Below are positions 12,731 to 26,200 of a DNA stretch of 64,000 nucleotides, piece after piece. The notes under the pieces were generated by a model, which saw only the letters and a program-made list of their open reading frames with translations, made no database searches and had not been told where the DNA came from. Origin of the DNA: Dendrocalamus latiflorus (Eukaryota > Streptophyta > Magnoliopsida > Poales > Poaceae); NCBI GenBank assembly GCA_017311315.1, contig CM029650.1, positions 15,041,215-15,105,214 on the forward strand, in the 5' to 3' direction. The translations under genes were made by a program, and so were the position numbers. Position 1 is the stretch's first letter. Each line of letters starts with the position of its first letter.

Positions 12731-14529
12731 ATAGGTGAGGCAGATGGATAGAGATGGGAGGAGGTAGCATATGACAAGTGGGCACATGGCTGTGAAAGTA
12801 TTATAAAAAGATGTTACTTATTTCGTGTTCTGTATGTATTTATGTCAAAATACAAGGGGTTGAAGGGTAGTAACTAGTACTATTTATATTGATGTTGTGG
12901 AAGCTTTTAGATATGACTATCAAAACCATGCACTGGGAATGCCCTTGGTAGGTAAAAACAATAATCAAACACATGTGTGGCCTGAAGAGGGCGTAACCAT
13001 GACTAAAATAGCATCTCAAAATTGGTTAATGCTAAATGTCGGATATGATTTTTGTTCGAAGTGTCACTTAGTTGTTGGAGATGTTTAATTTAAATGATGC
13101 AATATTTCAATACAAATATTATGGGTATTGGTAACTTGTCCGTGCTTTACAACGTATCTCATCTAATGGTTCTACCTGAGTTTTTTTTTCCTGATTTTTT
13201 GGTTTTGTTTTTATGTTTTCCTGGTTTATTTGGGTTTTTTTGGAGGTTTTTTGCCTGTTTTTTAGGGTGGTGTACAAGTATGGTTGAATGGGGTGAGAGG
13301 AGGGATAAACTTTCCTTTTATATTAGTAGAGAAATTAGATAAATTATACTGCAATCATTCATAGTTTGAGAAGTAACACTGTAATCGAATGGCTTTGAGA
13401 AATGCCACTACATGTTAAATACTCTCAAGAATGTTGTCGGACCTAATATGCCCCCCTTAACATGAATATATAGCTCATATTTTATTACATATTTTTCGTG
13501 TGGACGCGTTTGACCTCGACCCAATTTCATCACCCTCTCTTATTCTTTTACAACTTCTGTAACATTTCTCTCTCCCTCCATTTTCCGGATGAAGCTACCG
13601 TAACATTTCGTATGGACTGATGCAACAAATTATCTGATGAAGGGACATCGACACGCCAGTGCCAATCTAGCGTCTAACTGGATATGGCTGACACTAGCAC
13701 AATAACATGAAACGAAATGACTGTTTGGGAATTACAATGTCATTTCGTCTATAGAAAAGACGCAGAAGCATCATCAATCGCGTATGTGCTTTTGGTTCAC
13801 GCACAAGTCAACAAAATAAGCCTTTCCAGCACAAGGTTTCACATAAGCATACCACCGAACTTTCATCGCTTGACTATTATTTGGAAAGGCCGTCCTATCA
13901 AAATACCTTTAATTCATGCCTTGTTGGTCGAGCCACGTACGAGCTGAAAAGAAAGAATTGGATCTGATGTTACTACTAAGTATATGTTGCACCAGGATTG
14001 TAGTTTTTTAGTACTCCAAAAGCGTACCTAGAGAGTTCAGATTAAATTATAAGAGTTTTTTGGGCTGTGGCCTATGCCTTATGAATTTTAAATTCTAGTT
14101 GTTAAACAGTGTGATTTTAGCCAGTATAACTTAACTCGATACAGTGTCTACTATAATCAACTTGTAGACTCACCTTAATAAAATATACCGATTGAAATCA
14201 AGTATTGTAGCTAAGAGTAAAAAGCCCTACCAAACCCTGACATATCAATGCCGTACAAACCTCACCTGCTCCTTGGTCTCAGATTTGGGCAATAGAACCA
14301 CAGTGGTAATTTGTGGCCTTGTTAGCTGCAATTGGTAATTTGCGGCCTTGTTAGCTGCAATTGGTTGTCGACAAGGACAGAGAAAAATGGCAAGGCGATG
14401 GTGGTGAGGAGCTATTTGGTGTCAAACGGTGAGACATTAATGGTGGGGTTAGGCATGGTGATTGTCAGCGGCAAGGAATTGGGAGGAGATTGGGAAAGCG
14501 AGTGCTGTGGAACATTGATATATTACTAA
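12731..14529. other. Intergenic segment without a recognisable gene
   Basis: About 1.8 kb of AT-rich DNA to the right of the LARD insertion. The open frames (63-82 codons) have no convincing start context, domain or homology. A short imperfect tandem duplication of about 30 bp, sharing GGCCTTGTTAGCTGCAATTG, occurs at about 14304-14364. I see no other structure. Confidence 0.5.
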
Positions 14530-14856
14530 GGGAGCGTTTGTATTAGTTTGTGCTGATAGCTTTTGATTGCAGCTTTTGACTTTTAACTAAAAATAAATAG
14601 TAGCTAAGATGTTTGTATTGGCTTTTGTCTTTTGACTGAATGCAGTATGTAAGAAAGAAAGCAAACAATGATGCAATACATGATACTACAACTTGGGACT
14701 ACCATGCGATGTACCGAATTACGACATATGAAATTATGTAGTTCGTTACAATATGGGAAAGCTTAACATAGAAAATTACAATATAGCAAGGTACAACACG
14801 GTAGGATTGCTTATAACATATTAATTCATCTATAGTGCGTACTACCGTAACTTAGC

Positions 14857-15290
14857 CTATCAAAGTGGCACAATGCTATCTCGGAGCGTGTCCATAGGTC
14901 TATCTGACCTCTTAAAATTGCCATCTGGAGACTCCATGTCCCTGCCCTCACCTAGCTCGTAGCACTCATCGTTGTCGATGTCCAAGTAGTTAGCTGGTAT
15001 TGCTGTGTCGATGATGAAGTTAAGCAATGCCAATGTCGCCACTATAACTTTCTTCTATGTCTCGACATCATAGCTTGACATGCTCAATAGGATATGCCAC
15101 CTATTCTTCCAAACGCCAAATGCGTGATCGATCACATTCCAAAGGGAAGAGTGATGGTAGTTAAAATTTACTTTGATCCCAACATGCACCTTGTGTGAAC
15201 TCAGGTACGTGGTACCTTTTGTTCTTATATAGAATGTCGAACGCCGGGTTAGCAAAACCCAGATCCTCTGTGATTCCACCGTACTATTCT
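14857..15290 (-). pseudogene. PIF/Harbinger transposase, C-terminal fragment (DDE_Tnp_4)
   Basis: Reading leftwards, one frame gives GFANPAFDILYKNKRYHVPE, the stretch around and after the second catalytic region of Harbinger transposases. A frameshift then leads into NFNYHHSSLWNVIDHAFGVW, which closely follows the family pattern LFNYRHSSLRNVIERAFGVLK. Next come an in-frame TAG after SSYDVET, then VATLALLNFIIDTAIP (family: ALHNFIRD) and the terminal signature MDTLRDSIVPL (family: MNxLRDxIA). Family membership is clear. With one frameshift and one nonsense codon it is non-functional. Confidence 0.8.
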
Positions 15291-15299
15291 CTGGATCAG

Positions 15300-18231
15300 T
15301 AGATAGTGCTCACAAATTCATTACTGTATATCAGAAACATGTCATGCGGAAGCGTAAATAATACAGTAATAACTTACTCAGGGGCCGATAGGCCGAAAAC
15401 AATAAAATGCAGTAGCAGAAACTTCACACAGGTGGAACCCGCGGGACTTGCCCACAGGCAGCCAACTGGGGTTCGCGACCTAGTCTATGGCCTCTTCATC
15501 TTCCAGCTCTGTCGACCCCTTTTTAAGCGCCACAAGGCTTGACTTTCTTTTCTTTCTGACTGAGTAGTGGTAATTAAGCAAGAATGAGTACGACAATACT
15601 TAGCAAGCCACCACACATGATGCAATAATAATAGATGCAAGGCTGTCAAGTGAGGCTTAAGTTCTTTTATTTGCTTAATGCGACATTTGCAATAATCGTA
15701 ATTAAAATTCCTACGATTTGGTGTTTTACAAACACGCTTTAAAGAGTTTGAAATTGTGTAGTAGTTATAGCGGTGTAGGTTCCATCCACCGATTACATGG
15801 CTCCATCCACTTATGCTAACTTTTGATCATTAGCTTACTTCCACCTTATCAATAACGCTGGAGTACGTCCCTCCAGGAAAATTTCAAAAATCAGGTTTAT
15901 ATCCGCCTGTCAGTTTTCTTCCCACCCTCATAAGTTTTGAAATAGAACTAACTTGAGGAAGTTCCCATGTCCACCCTTGACCATGGGTATAGCTGTTCAA
16001 ATAGTTGTATACTCTGCAGAGTTTGTATATTTTTACCCACAAGAGACAATCAACCTGATAGGCCTACGTGATTTCTTAGTCACGTGGATCAAGAGATCAT
16101 CACGAGGCCTTTACAATACCTCGCCCTTTAGCATCTCACCCATATGGGGTTGCCCCACACATAGTGGGCCCATACGTTGTGTGGGATGACCACCACAGAG
16201 TAGCGCAGACGGACTCCACTCTCTTCGAACGCTAGTCTTGGTGACATCACCTCTACTCGGTATCCCATTCCAACCGGATTTTTATTATCCACCGACACCA
16301 ATCTTCCATGAGATGATTAGAGGGTCTAGTAAATTATTTAGCCTAGCCTACAGTTTGCCAGCTTGTGGTAGTACTATTTTACACGAAGAGGTCATCACAG
16401 GATTATGTCCTTAATGCGTCCGGGTGGTTCAATCCACAAACCATAGATTTTCGTGCTAAAGCTATTTCTTGATAAAGCTATTTCTTTTACTGGAAAGGAA
16501 AACGGCCAACGTTATTAGAAATGGCCAACGGCTGCGATTTACTGGAAAGGGGAGTTATGATTTAATAAGGATCTTCTTGATAAAGTTATTTCTTTTATTA
16601 TTAATTATTCTCGACCATTAAATTTAAATCCTGAGATAAAGATTGGAGTTTTGGATGTGAGACCAAGATTAATGGTTACTCTTTCTTGTTTAAGAATTCT
16701 TAATCATAAACATCTGTCAGTTTAAATCTTAGTATTTTAACATAAATGTTGAAGTCTTTATTACGATTAGTTTAAGCGCTTTTGAAAAGGTAGTTTTCAT
16801 GATTTTAGGGATGAGCAATTTATGATTAATATTTTATGTGGCAAAGTCTTGCTATACTAATTATCTTTAATATCCTTAATAGATTTAAATTTAGAGATAA
16901 AGACATGGCGTAATATTTAGACTACGTGAGCTTTTGATAGAATGTGATATTAGTATTTGATTTGTTTGAAAGTGGAATTTGAGAGTGTTGAAATTATCTT
17001 TATAATGAGAGAATCCTTTAGTTAGACTCACATATTAGATTTTAGCATCAACACCCATTTAATCCACGTCGATTTCTTGTCATATGAAAATAGATCATGT
17101 GTATTTTTGTTTTAATTTTACATGAGGATTAATGTATTAATCTCAATTGGCATATAATTAACTAATGTTAAGTTTTTAATTTAATTGCATAAAACTTTTC
17201 ATTATGAATTCACAAGTAACTTTTTATTCCTATTATTATTCACAATTTATTTTTTGTTTGCATGAATATTTCTCACACAAGAATTGATCATTTAGACAAA
17301 ACTGTGAAAAGTTTTGCAATTTTTCTAGTTGGGCCCGCTTGACAAAAGAGAGAGAGAGACATAGAGGGAGGTCGACTTCTCGGCTGAGGCAGAGTCAGAA
17401 CAGCAGAGGGAAGGTGCCGGGGCATGACAGCGGTGACACCGACGGGGAACGGCCAGGGAGGTGGCGACGACCGGCAAAATGGAAGCCCATGGAGGAGAGG
17501 ATGGCTCTGGGGGTAGCAACTCCGGCCGGAAAGCACTGTGGCGGGCTGACGGCGATCGAAGGCGGCCGAGTGAGGGGAGCCGGTTGGGGTGCCGGTTGCC
17601 GGAGGAGAGAGGGAAGGAGGTGAGGTGCGCATGAGCATGAGTGGGGTGCCAGGAGCTCAGCTGAGCGGTTGGGCCAGGGGCCAGGGAAGAAGAAGTGGCC
17701 AGACGGGCCGAGGGAAAGAAAAAGGGGAAACGACTGGGAAAAGAAAAGAGATGGGCCGGGCCTAAGAAAATTTTTGGGAATTTTAAGAATTTAATAATTT
17801 GGATTTGTAATTAGATTTTGGATTTGAATGCTTTGTTCAAATTTTTGGATTCAACAATTAAATTTTAAGATTGTTGAGTTTTAAGAGTTAATCCTTAAAT
17901 TTCAGAATTTGAATTTCTGGATATAAAAATTGGATGGGAAGGATTTTATATTTGTTTTCATTTTCCATTCTTGGTTTTTGAATATCAGGATTCTAATTTT
18001 AAATTTAAATTTAAGACTTCCAAGGAGATTTGGGTTTTCTCAATTTAAAATTTTTAATCTTGGTTCTTGATTCCAAGGTTTTGATTGTTAATAATCGAGT
18101 TTTTTTGGCAAGAACCCAAATTAAGAAATTTGAATAATGCCAAACTTTTTTTTGACATACACTGGAAAGTAATTAAAATATATTTATAATTTTTCAAAAT
18201 TACACTAGTTCCCTTTTTGGGATGTTACATA
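15300..18231. repeat. Solo-LTR-like insertion splitting the PIF transposase
   Basis: The right edge ends GGGATGTTACA at about 18231, a typical end for a grass Gypsy LTR, just where transposase homology resumes. The interior carries the motif GAGTACGACAATACTTAGCAAG near 15588, resembling GAGTACAAAGGTACTCAGCAAG in the LARD LTR. It also has a purine- and GC-rich stretch at about 17340-17760 and AT-rich flanks, like other long grass LTRs. No RT, integrase or gag is present. The left edge was not resolved: no TGTAACATCCC partner was seen and no clean 5-bp target duplication was found. The frames here are not credible genes. Confidence 0.5.
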
Positions 18232-18239
18232 GAACTAGG

Positions 18240-18860
18240 AACCCTTGTTCAGGTAACTAAAATCCATCAAGTAGTAGTTGCCTGCAATAAAATAAAAGTG
18301 GTAGACTAGTTAATGACTGCACCCAAATCCATTTGGAAACGTGTACCATTCCAATGAGAACAAACGCATCTGGCAGAGGATGTGGGATGTAGTCTTGGTA
18401 AGTCACTATGGAATCCTACAGGACACGTGTGTCGTGGGCTACCCCACCCTACCTAGCACACACAAAAGTAAAACGTTGGTTGAAGTCACAAATCGTGATC
18501 ACATTCTAATTTGTGTATCCATGTCGGTTGTAGTGTCTCGGTTCTACAGGACTAGGTATGGATACTGTCACATGCGTACCGTCAATCGTCCCAATACAGT
18601 TGTTGAAATGCAGATGAAAACGTGGCTCCTACAGCCTCCTATGGACCATGTGGAATTGTGGGTCTACTAGCCATACAATATCCCTTGCCATTAATGCAAC
18701 CGCATCCAATACCCTGTTGAAGTGATCGCTAACGTGACCTGCGGAACGCTCAAATCTATTTTGTTCATGCCGATTTGACTACAGGGTGGCACACATCCAA
18801 TGGAACAGTCCAAGCACCTCTTTAGAGCCGGTCTAATGAATCAATCAAAGACCATAGTCT
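18240..18860 (-). pseudogene. PIF/Harbinger transposase, central DDE fragment
   Basis: Minus-strand translation gives SDHFNRVLDAVALMARDIVW at about 18680-18740, matching the helical region before the catalytic domain. It is followed by FNNCIGTIDGTHV (about 18567-18606), which contains the first catalytic Asp of the DDE triad. Beyond it come NRHGYT, ICDFNQRFTFV and HDTRV (about 18424-18438), the conserved strands leading to the second Asp region. At least two in-frame stops and a probable frameshift are present. The fragment runs into the LTR insertion at 18231 and continues biologically in the fragment at 14857-15290. Confidence 0.8.
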
Positions 18861-19289
<429 letters not shown>

Positions 19290-19402
19290 CCTAAAATCGG
19301 TAGACACTAGCGCCAAGTCAATTGAATCCTAGTGGACTTGGTGTACACCTGGATGTCTAGCCATCTGGTACTAGCTTCCCATCCTACATGGATACTCTTA
19401 TA

Positions 19403-20108
19403 TAGGGGTGTCAAATGGATTCGAATTATCCATTTTATCTGGCATCTGTATTCGAATGGTAGTGAATGTGGTAAGCAAAAATGCATTTGTATTGTAAAAA
19501 TTGTAAAACGAATATGAATCCCGATAGTATCTGGATTTTTTTGTCGAATACAGATACAAACATGGCACATAAAATAGGCGTCGAATCGAATACGAATATG
19601 GATAATATCTAGAGACAGATGTAGTAATAGCAACAAGCTAATACGTATCTTTTACATTTGACCTTCCAATTGGGCATATTATATATGCATTGCAGTCATC
19701 TCGGCGAGCCCATCGTTATGGTGGAATCTAATTTGGCACTTCATTTTTTTATTTTAGCACATCCCCCAATAAAACTTTTTGCATGCTCTTTCTAGCCAAA
19801 TTTAATATATTTATAACTGATTTATTTGCAATATATCTAGAACTGATTAGGATTAGTGGTAAAATGGCACTAATGATAAATGATTACATGATAAACTAGA
19901 TAAAAATGGGTATAAATATTACTATAAAACCGGTATCAATTTGCTAAACTTTATTATGCCATAGGATATTCACATCTGATTGAATTGAGTAGGTATTTAC
20001 ATTCTTTATATTATTTGATTTGTATTCAAGTATATTCGAATTCGTTTAAAAAATACGAATATGAATATAGCAAAGACCACTGCTCGATTCGTATTTGATC
20101 CATCTCTA
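19403..20108. mobile_element. Non-autonomous hAT-type element, 706 bp
   Basis: It is flanked by a perfect 8-bp direct repeat CTCTTATA (19395-19402 and 20109-20116), the hAT target-site length. Termini are imperfect inverted repeats: TAGGGGTGTCAAATGG on the left and, reverse-complemented, TAGAGATGGATCAAATAC on the right. Both ends are rich in the subterminal motif CGAATA/CGAATACGAATA. The interior is AT-rich without coding capacity, so it would need an external hAT transposase. Confidence 0.8.
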
Positions 20109-20116
20109 CTCTTATA

Positions 20117-20538
20117 CTAGCCTCATAGGCGCGGCGACACGCCGCGCCAGCCACCGTGTGTACCGAAGTAAAAGAGGCGATAATTCGTGAGGAGTTTTTT
20201 AAAAAAAATCGAGGGCACGTACGTATTTTCGAGAAAGCTAAAGGGGTTTTCGGAAAAAATCGAGGACTTGTAAGGACCTGTACGTAAGTAAATAAGGGCC
20301 TATACGTAATTTCGGGAACCTGCGGGGCGCTATCCAAAAAATTTTTTGGGAAAAAAAACTTTGCAGGGACCTTTTCGCGAGGAAAAAGGACCTTTACGTA
20401 ATTTCCAAAAAACTGGAGGAAAACACCTCCCCTGGCCGTTCAGAAATTGCCCCGCCACGCGCCGGCCGGACGCGCGGGCGGGGCGACGTGGCCGAGCCGG
20501 GGGCGGGAATCCCCCCGGCTTTGTTATTTGTATGATGA
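20117..20538 (-). mobile_element. Candidate non-autonomous mini-Helitron
   Basis: Read on the minus strand, the right-hand side starts TCATCATACAAATAAC after an A. The left-hand side ends in a perfect 9-bp GC hairpin (GGCGCGGCG, 3-nt loop, CGCCGCGCC; plus 20128-20148), 7 nt, then CTAG (20117-20120), followed by T. A 3' hairpin about 7-12 nt before CTRR, and insertion between A and T, are the hallmarks of Helitrons. The interior repeats a TACGTAATTTC-like motif several times. No Rep/helicase is encoded. The 5' edge is ambiguous by 3 bp (20535 or 20538). A GC-rich palindromic MITE is the alternative. Confidence 0.5.
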
Positions 20539-21716
20539 TGAGCTACATGGTAGAGCGTTTGTAGTGCCCTAGACCAATCTATCATTTCACATTTACATGA
20601 AACCCTTCTCCGTGGGGTCAATTCCCTCTTAAACATTACTAGAACTGCGCTGTCAAAGCCGTCGATCGTTTCCATGTCAAATGGTAGAGTGCTGCTTACG
20701 GACAGGAATTCCATCCTTGGATTGAACAGTCTAAGAGCAATGATGAGTGATGTGATGTCCAGGCACGCTTCGCCGTGCCACTGAACTCGCCTGTCGTGTG
20801 CAAGTCAGGACGGGCAACATTATGGTCGGCTCATTTCGACTTAGCTTTTGATTTTTGATTTATTTTTTATTATTTTTAAATTTTGATTTTTTTATGGTTT
20901 TTTAGTTTTTTAAGATTTCTTGTCAGTTCTTTTTTTCGTATTCGTTTATATTGTCTATAATAGGTTAATATGTTTTTTCTATTTTTAAATTTTTTAAATT
21001 TAATTACGTCAAATAAACCATCATTAGTTACAGTGAAATTTTAGCCAGCTACAGTGTAATTTTAATTATAAGTCAGCTTATTTCGGCCCAACCGAACGGC
21101 ACCTATAACAGGTAATATAATTGGTCTTGTGCAAGACATGCGGATATAATAAACATGAGATGTACGCAGAGCACCGACTGTGTGGCACTACATCTAATTT
21201 GGTAGACAGGGATAATAATAATACCGGCAAAGAAGGTTTTTCATGTATGCATGCTTTATATATTTCATTCCCAACATGTTAATAGATACAAAAAAGGGGG
21301 AAAGGAGCTAGGTACCAAAGCAATCCAGCTTAAAGACCCTAGATCAGATCAGAGCACCTATGCACTATAACTGCTTACCTGTTAGAAGTAGTCAAAGCAC
21401 ACCAACTGGTGCTTGTAACTGAAATACCAAGTTGTGCTACAAATTGAAGGATGAAAGAGTGTAGCAGAATTTCCAAGAAGCAATTCATTTTTGTACATCT
21501 GCATGCACTGCATAGTAAAGTTGAATCCATGATCAAGTTAATTAGAAAAGGCTAACAAAAGTTTCTTGGAGGACAAACAATAATTCACAGGTCATAAGTT
21601 CTCTATTGTTTCTGAAGTTACTTGTACTGTTAATCTTAAGTAGTTAACAAATAAAAATCTACAGAAATTATGATCCTCGTTTGTTGATTCACCAAATAGT
21701 TCCAACGCGCAGAATA
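20539..21716. other. Intergenic segment, partly AT-rich MITE-like
   Basis: No gene recognised. 20822-21107 is a very AT-rich stretch ending in CGGCCCAACCGAACGG, which resembles the GGGCCGTTCGG-type ends of grass MITEs. A convincing partner terminus and target duplication were not found. The rest is unremarkable up to the Copia insertion. Confidence 0.35.
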
Positions 21717-22663
21717 TGTTGAAAATATAAGCACATGTAGGTTCAATTTATTCCATAAATAAATCATGACATCATGCACGCAAAATAACATAACCATCAC
21801 AGGCAAACAGATCTAGACATGTAAACCAGGAAACTGTACATGAACAGATCTAATACGGAGAACATTACTGTTACGTACCGATGATTCTGTTCTGATCGGT
21901 TTGCCGATGTTGACGCTGCAGGCACGGTGTGGATGACACGAGTTCGGTGACGATTCGCCGAAGCCGAACGACGAGGAAGACGAGCCAGAGCTACAGCAAG
22001 CAGTCGCGCAGAGCGCTTCCCAAAAACCTTATTCGCCCTCTCCCGGTGCAGGACTTCGAAGGCGACGGTTCCGGAGACCTGCTCTCCCGAACGGCAGTGC
22101 ACGCCGGCGGACGGGACGGAGTAGACTACGTGGGACGGCGCAATACAAAGGAGGAGACAAAAACCCTAGATTGATTCGCTATATTGTATGGAGGCGGCGA
22201 CTCAGTATTTATAGAAGAATCAGGAAGTGTGATCAAGACGCCTGCACGTTCTCCATAACTCGTAACCGAAACGGATTAGTCACGCGTAACCGATCCGGAT
22301 TCACCGCCACTCAAAACAGCAAAAATAAAACTGCAAAAGGAAGTCGCGTCTGCGCAAGCATCTGGAGCCGATTTTGGCGGACCATTCACGTAGGTGCCGT
22401 GCGCCCGTGCCCCCCGCCCCGCCCCGCCCCGCCCGACCCGGCGAGGCGAGGTGAGCGAGCGCGCGCGTGTGATCCTCTAGTTCTCTCCCACACATGCCTC
22501 AAGTGGCTAGGAGTGCATCATCCCTTTTAAGGTGGTCTTCCTCTCCTAGAACTAGCAATATGGTACTAAAGTTCACATACAACCCTCCTTTGCATGAGTG
22601 GGCCTTTGAGATTTAATTTAGGAATTATTCTTATTGTATGGGCTTAGCCCACATAATTCAACA
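21717..22663 (-). repeat. 3' LTR of the Copia element (947 bp)
   Basis: Left LTR, the 3' copy for this minus-strand element. It has a longer C/G-rich run near 22410-22445 (repeated GCCCC units) than its partner, and a one-base deletion near 21807 that breaks a frame which stays open in the other copy. A TATAAATA motif on the minus strand lies near 22206-22213. Confidence 0.93.
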
Positions 22664-22674
22664 ATCCCCCACCA
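22664..22674 (-). promoter_or_regulatory. Polypurine tract of the Copia element
   Basis: Minus-strand GGTGGGGGAT immediately precedes the 3' LTR start TGTTGAATTATG. This is the position and composition expected for plus-strand priming. Confidence 0.85.
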
Positions 22675-23216
22675 GATCTCAAAGTCCCACAGAGATTTGC
22701 CTAAATTCCAATGTACTGTTTATATATCAGTGTTTCGATGGAGACCGATTAAGGTTGAACATCCACCTAGAACTCCAAGCTACACTTACTCACAACTTGA
22801 ACAATGGACTACGCCTTGAATTGCAAGTTTGGTGCAAGCAAGCTTCACTTAAAGACTTAACTGATACTAGGCCGCCAGTAGGCTACCCCTCGGTTGGAGC
22901 GTATAAGTCATACTCCTTGGTCTCTTCATGAGCTTAGTAGGAGATTTTCCCAAAATCTTCATAGACTGCGACTAACAGTCGGGCTCATATAGGTGTGTTC
23001 TTTCAAGAACGTTCTGCAGGATAACGTCTTCGCTTCTGAAAGCCAATGGAACACATTAAGGCCTTAACCAACCTGCCTTGCAGTTTCTGAGAGTATTGCA
23101 TCTTCACATAGAGAGGGTTGAAATTACTCTCCTCCAGTTAACTAATGGCTTGTTTTTCCCAGATCCTAATTCACGGGATCTCCGATCACATAGGTTGGGT
23201 TACTACCATAGATAAC

Positions 23217-26200
23217 TCACATGGGTCTCATACCCATCTCCTTCCATGCACTATCTATCACATTCCGTGATAGTCCCTTTGTAAAGGGATCTGCCAGGTT
23301 TTTATCTGTTTGGATGTAATCCAAGGTTATAACTCCGGAGTTTCTCAATTTCCTGACATACTTCAATCGTCTCTTGACATGCCTAGACGATTTCATATTA
23401 TCCTTAGAACTGTTCACTTTAGCAATAATGGTTTGATTATCACAGTTCATAAGGATAGCTGGCACTGGCTTTTCCACCGTAGGTAGATCCATCAATAGAT
23501 CCCGTAGCCATTCTGCCTCAACAGTAGCAGTGTCTAGTGCCGTAAGCTCTGCTTCCATGGTTGACCTCGTCAAAATGGTCTGTTTGCAAGACCTGCATGA
23601 AACAGCACCACCACCAATAGTGAAAACATATCCACTAGTGGCTCTGATCTCATCAGCATCAGAGATCCAGTTGGAATCACTATAACCCTCCAGCACCGAC
23701 GGGTACCCAGTATAGTGAAGACCCAAGTTCGAGGTACCTTTCAGATAGCGCAACACTCGCTCAAGCGCCTTCCAGTGATCATCTCCTGGGTTAGATGTAA
23801 ACCGGCTCAACTTGCTCACAGCAAAGGAGATGTCTGGCCTTGTTGCACTAGCTAGGTACATAAGTGAGCCAATTATCTGAGAATATTCCAGCTGATTCCT
23901 AGCAATTTTCTTATTCTTACAAAGTAACATGCTAGGATCATAAGGTGTTGGAGAAGGCTTGCTGTCAGAAAAGCCAAAACGGCTCAAGACCTTTTCCACA
24001 TAATGAGATTGCAAAAGTGTAATCCCATCCTCACCTCTAACCAATTTAATGTTTAGAATAACATCAGCCACTCCCAGATCTTTCATATCAAAGTTTTGAG
24101 ACAAGAATGATTTGACCTCATTTATCACATTGATGTTTGTCCCAAAAATCAGGATGTCATCCACATACAAGCATAGAATAACTCCCTCACCCCCACCATA
24201 GTGATAGTATACACATTTATCTGCCTCATTGATAGCAAAGCCTGCAGATGTCAGTGTTCTATCGAACTTCTCATGCCACTGCTTAGGGGCTTGTTTCAGA
24301 CCATACAAAGATTTCAACAATTTTAACACCTTGCCTTCTTGACCTTCTACTACAAATCCATCAAGCCATTCCATGTAAATTTCCTCATCCAGCTCTCCGT
24401 TGAGAAAAGTTGTCTTAACGTCCATTTGATGAACGAGAAGACCATATGAGGCAGCCAAAGCAAGTAGTACTCGAATTGTGGTCAGTCTAGCAACAGGTGA
24501 GTAAGTGTCAAAGAAATCTTCGCCGTCTTTCTGAGTATAGCCCTTGGCAACAAGCCGAGCCTTGTACTTTTCAATGGTACCATCAGGCCTAAGCTTCTTT
24601 TTGAACACCCACTTGCACCCTACAGGTTTGCACCCATAAGGTCTATCTGTCAGCTCCCAGGTGCCATCAGCGATAATGGAATCCATTTCACTACGGACAG
24701 CCTCCTTCCAATAGTCTGCATCGGTAGATGCATACGCTTCTGAAATAGACTTGGGAGTGTCGTCCACAAGGTACACAGTGAAATCATCACCAAAGGATTT
24801 GGATATCCTTTGTCTCTTGCTCCTTCTAGGAGCTCCACTGTCATCCTCCTCATTGACAAGTTCATGTGTATGTTCAAAAGGTTCAGGTGGTGTGATTGAA
24901 CTGGGAATTATTTCAGAAGGTTGACTAGTAGTGTTATGTGTATCCTTCATTGGAAAAATATTCTCAAAGAACGTTGCATCTCGAGACTCCATAATTGTAC
25001 CAACATGCATGTCAGGTACCTCAGTTTTAACTATCAAAAATCTATAGGCAATGCTATGATTAGCATATCCCAGAAAAACACAATCCACAGTCTTAGGTCC
25101 AAGTTTGCGTTTCTTAGTTATTGGTACATTAACTTTCGCCAAGCACCCCCATGTACGCAAGTAAGAAAGTGATGGTTTTCTCCCAATCCATACCTCGTAT
25201 GGTGTTTTGTCCTTATTTCTGTTAGGAACTCTATTTAATACATGATTAGATGTTAGCAAAGCCTCCCCCCACCATGCCTTAGGTAAGCCCGCAGTGTCTA
25301 ACATGGCATTCACCAAGTCAGTCAACGTGCGGTTTTTCCTTTCGGCAATCCCATTTGACTCGGGGGAATAAGGAGGCGTCCTCTCATGTATAATGCCATG
25401 TTCCTCCCAAAATAAGTCAAATTCATTTGAGAAATACTCTCCACCACGATCTGACCTAAGTCTTTTTATCTTTCTGTTTAACTGGTTTTCAACTTCTGCC
25501 TTATAGATTCTAAAATAGTCTAAAGCCTCGTCTTTTGTTTTCAATAAATACACATAACAGAACCTAGTTGCATCATCAATCAATGTCATGAAATATCGTT
25601 TTCCACCCTTCGTTAACATGCCATTCATCTCAGAAAGATCTGAATGCAGGAGTTCTAGTGGTGCCAAATTTCTCTCCTCGGCAGCCTTGTGAGGCTTACG
25701 AGGTTGCTTTGATTGCACACAGCTATGGCATTTAGAACCTTTGGTGATGGAAACGTTTGGAATTAAATTCATACTGGAAAGCCGAGACATCAAACCAAAA
25801 TTAATATGACATAGACGTGAGTGCCAAACGTTAGCCTCATCATCCACACTGCCACAAATATGGTTCACAGTCTTATTGCAGAAATCTGAAAGGGAAAAGC
25901 GGAACAAGCCTCCACACTCATAGCCTTTACCAATAAAATATCCATGTTTAGACACGACTACTTTATTAGACTCAAATACCAACTTAAGCCCGTCTCTACA
26001 TAAACGGGAGCCACTAACGAGATTCTTGTCTATAGAAGGGACATGCTGCACGTTCTTCAGCTGCACGATCTTTCCCGAAGTAAATTTCAGATCTACCATG
26101 CCAACACCATGAACAGTAGCATGTGACCCATTCCCCATTAGGACGGAGGAATCCCGGGCGACCTGATAAGAGGAAAACAACGAAATATCAACACACACAT

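Larger units (their letters stand above)
14530..18860 (-). mobile_element. Decayed PIF/Harbinger DNA transposon, interrupted by an LTR
   Basis: Two separated minus-strand stretches encode the C-terminal part (14857-15290) and the central DDE part (18240-18860) of one PIF/Harbinger transposase. The left terminus is probably at 14530, where GGGAGCGTTTG follows a TAA trinucleotide; PIF elements duplicate three-base TWA sites. The matching right terminus was not found, so the right limit given is the last recognisable coding homology. About 2.9 kb of LTR-like DNA separates the two pieces. Both halves carry stops or frameshifts, so the element cannot make transposase. Confidence 0.65.

Noticed and set aside
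18341..18670. 109-codon plus-strand frame
   Set aside because: It is the shadow of the PIF transposase on the minus strand, where recognisable DDE motifs lie.
20822..21107. Possible MITE ending CCCAACCGAACGG
   Set aside because: Only one terminus resembles a MITE end. No inverted partner or target duplication was found.
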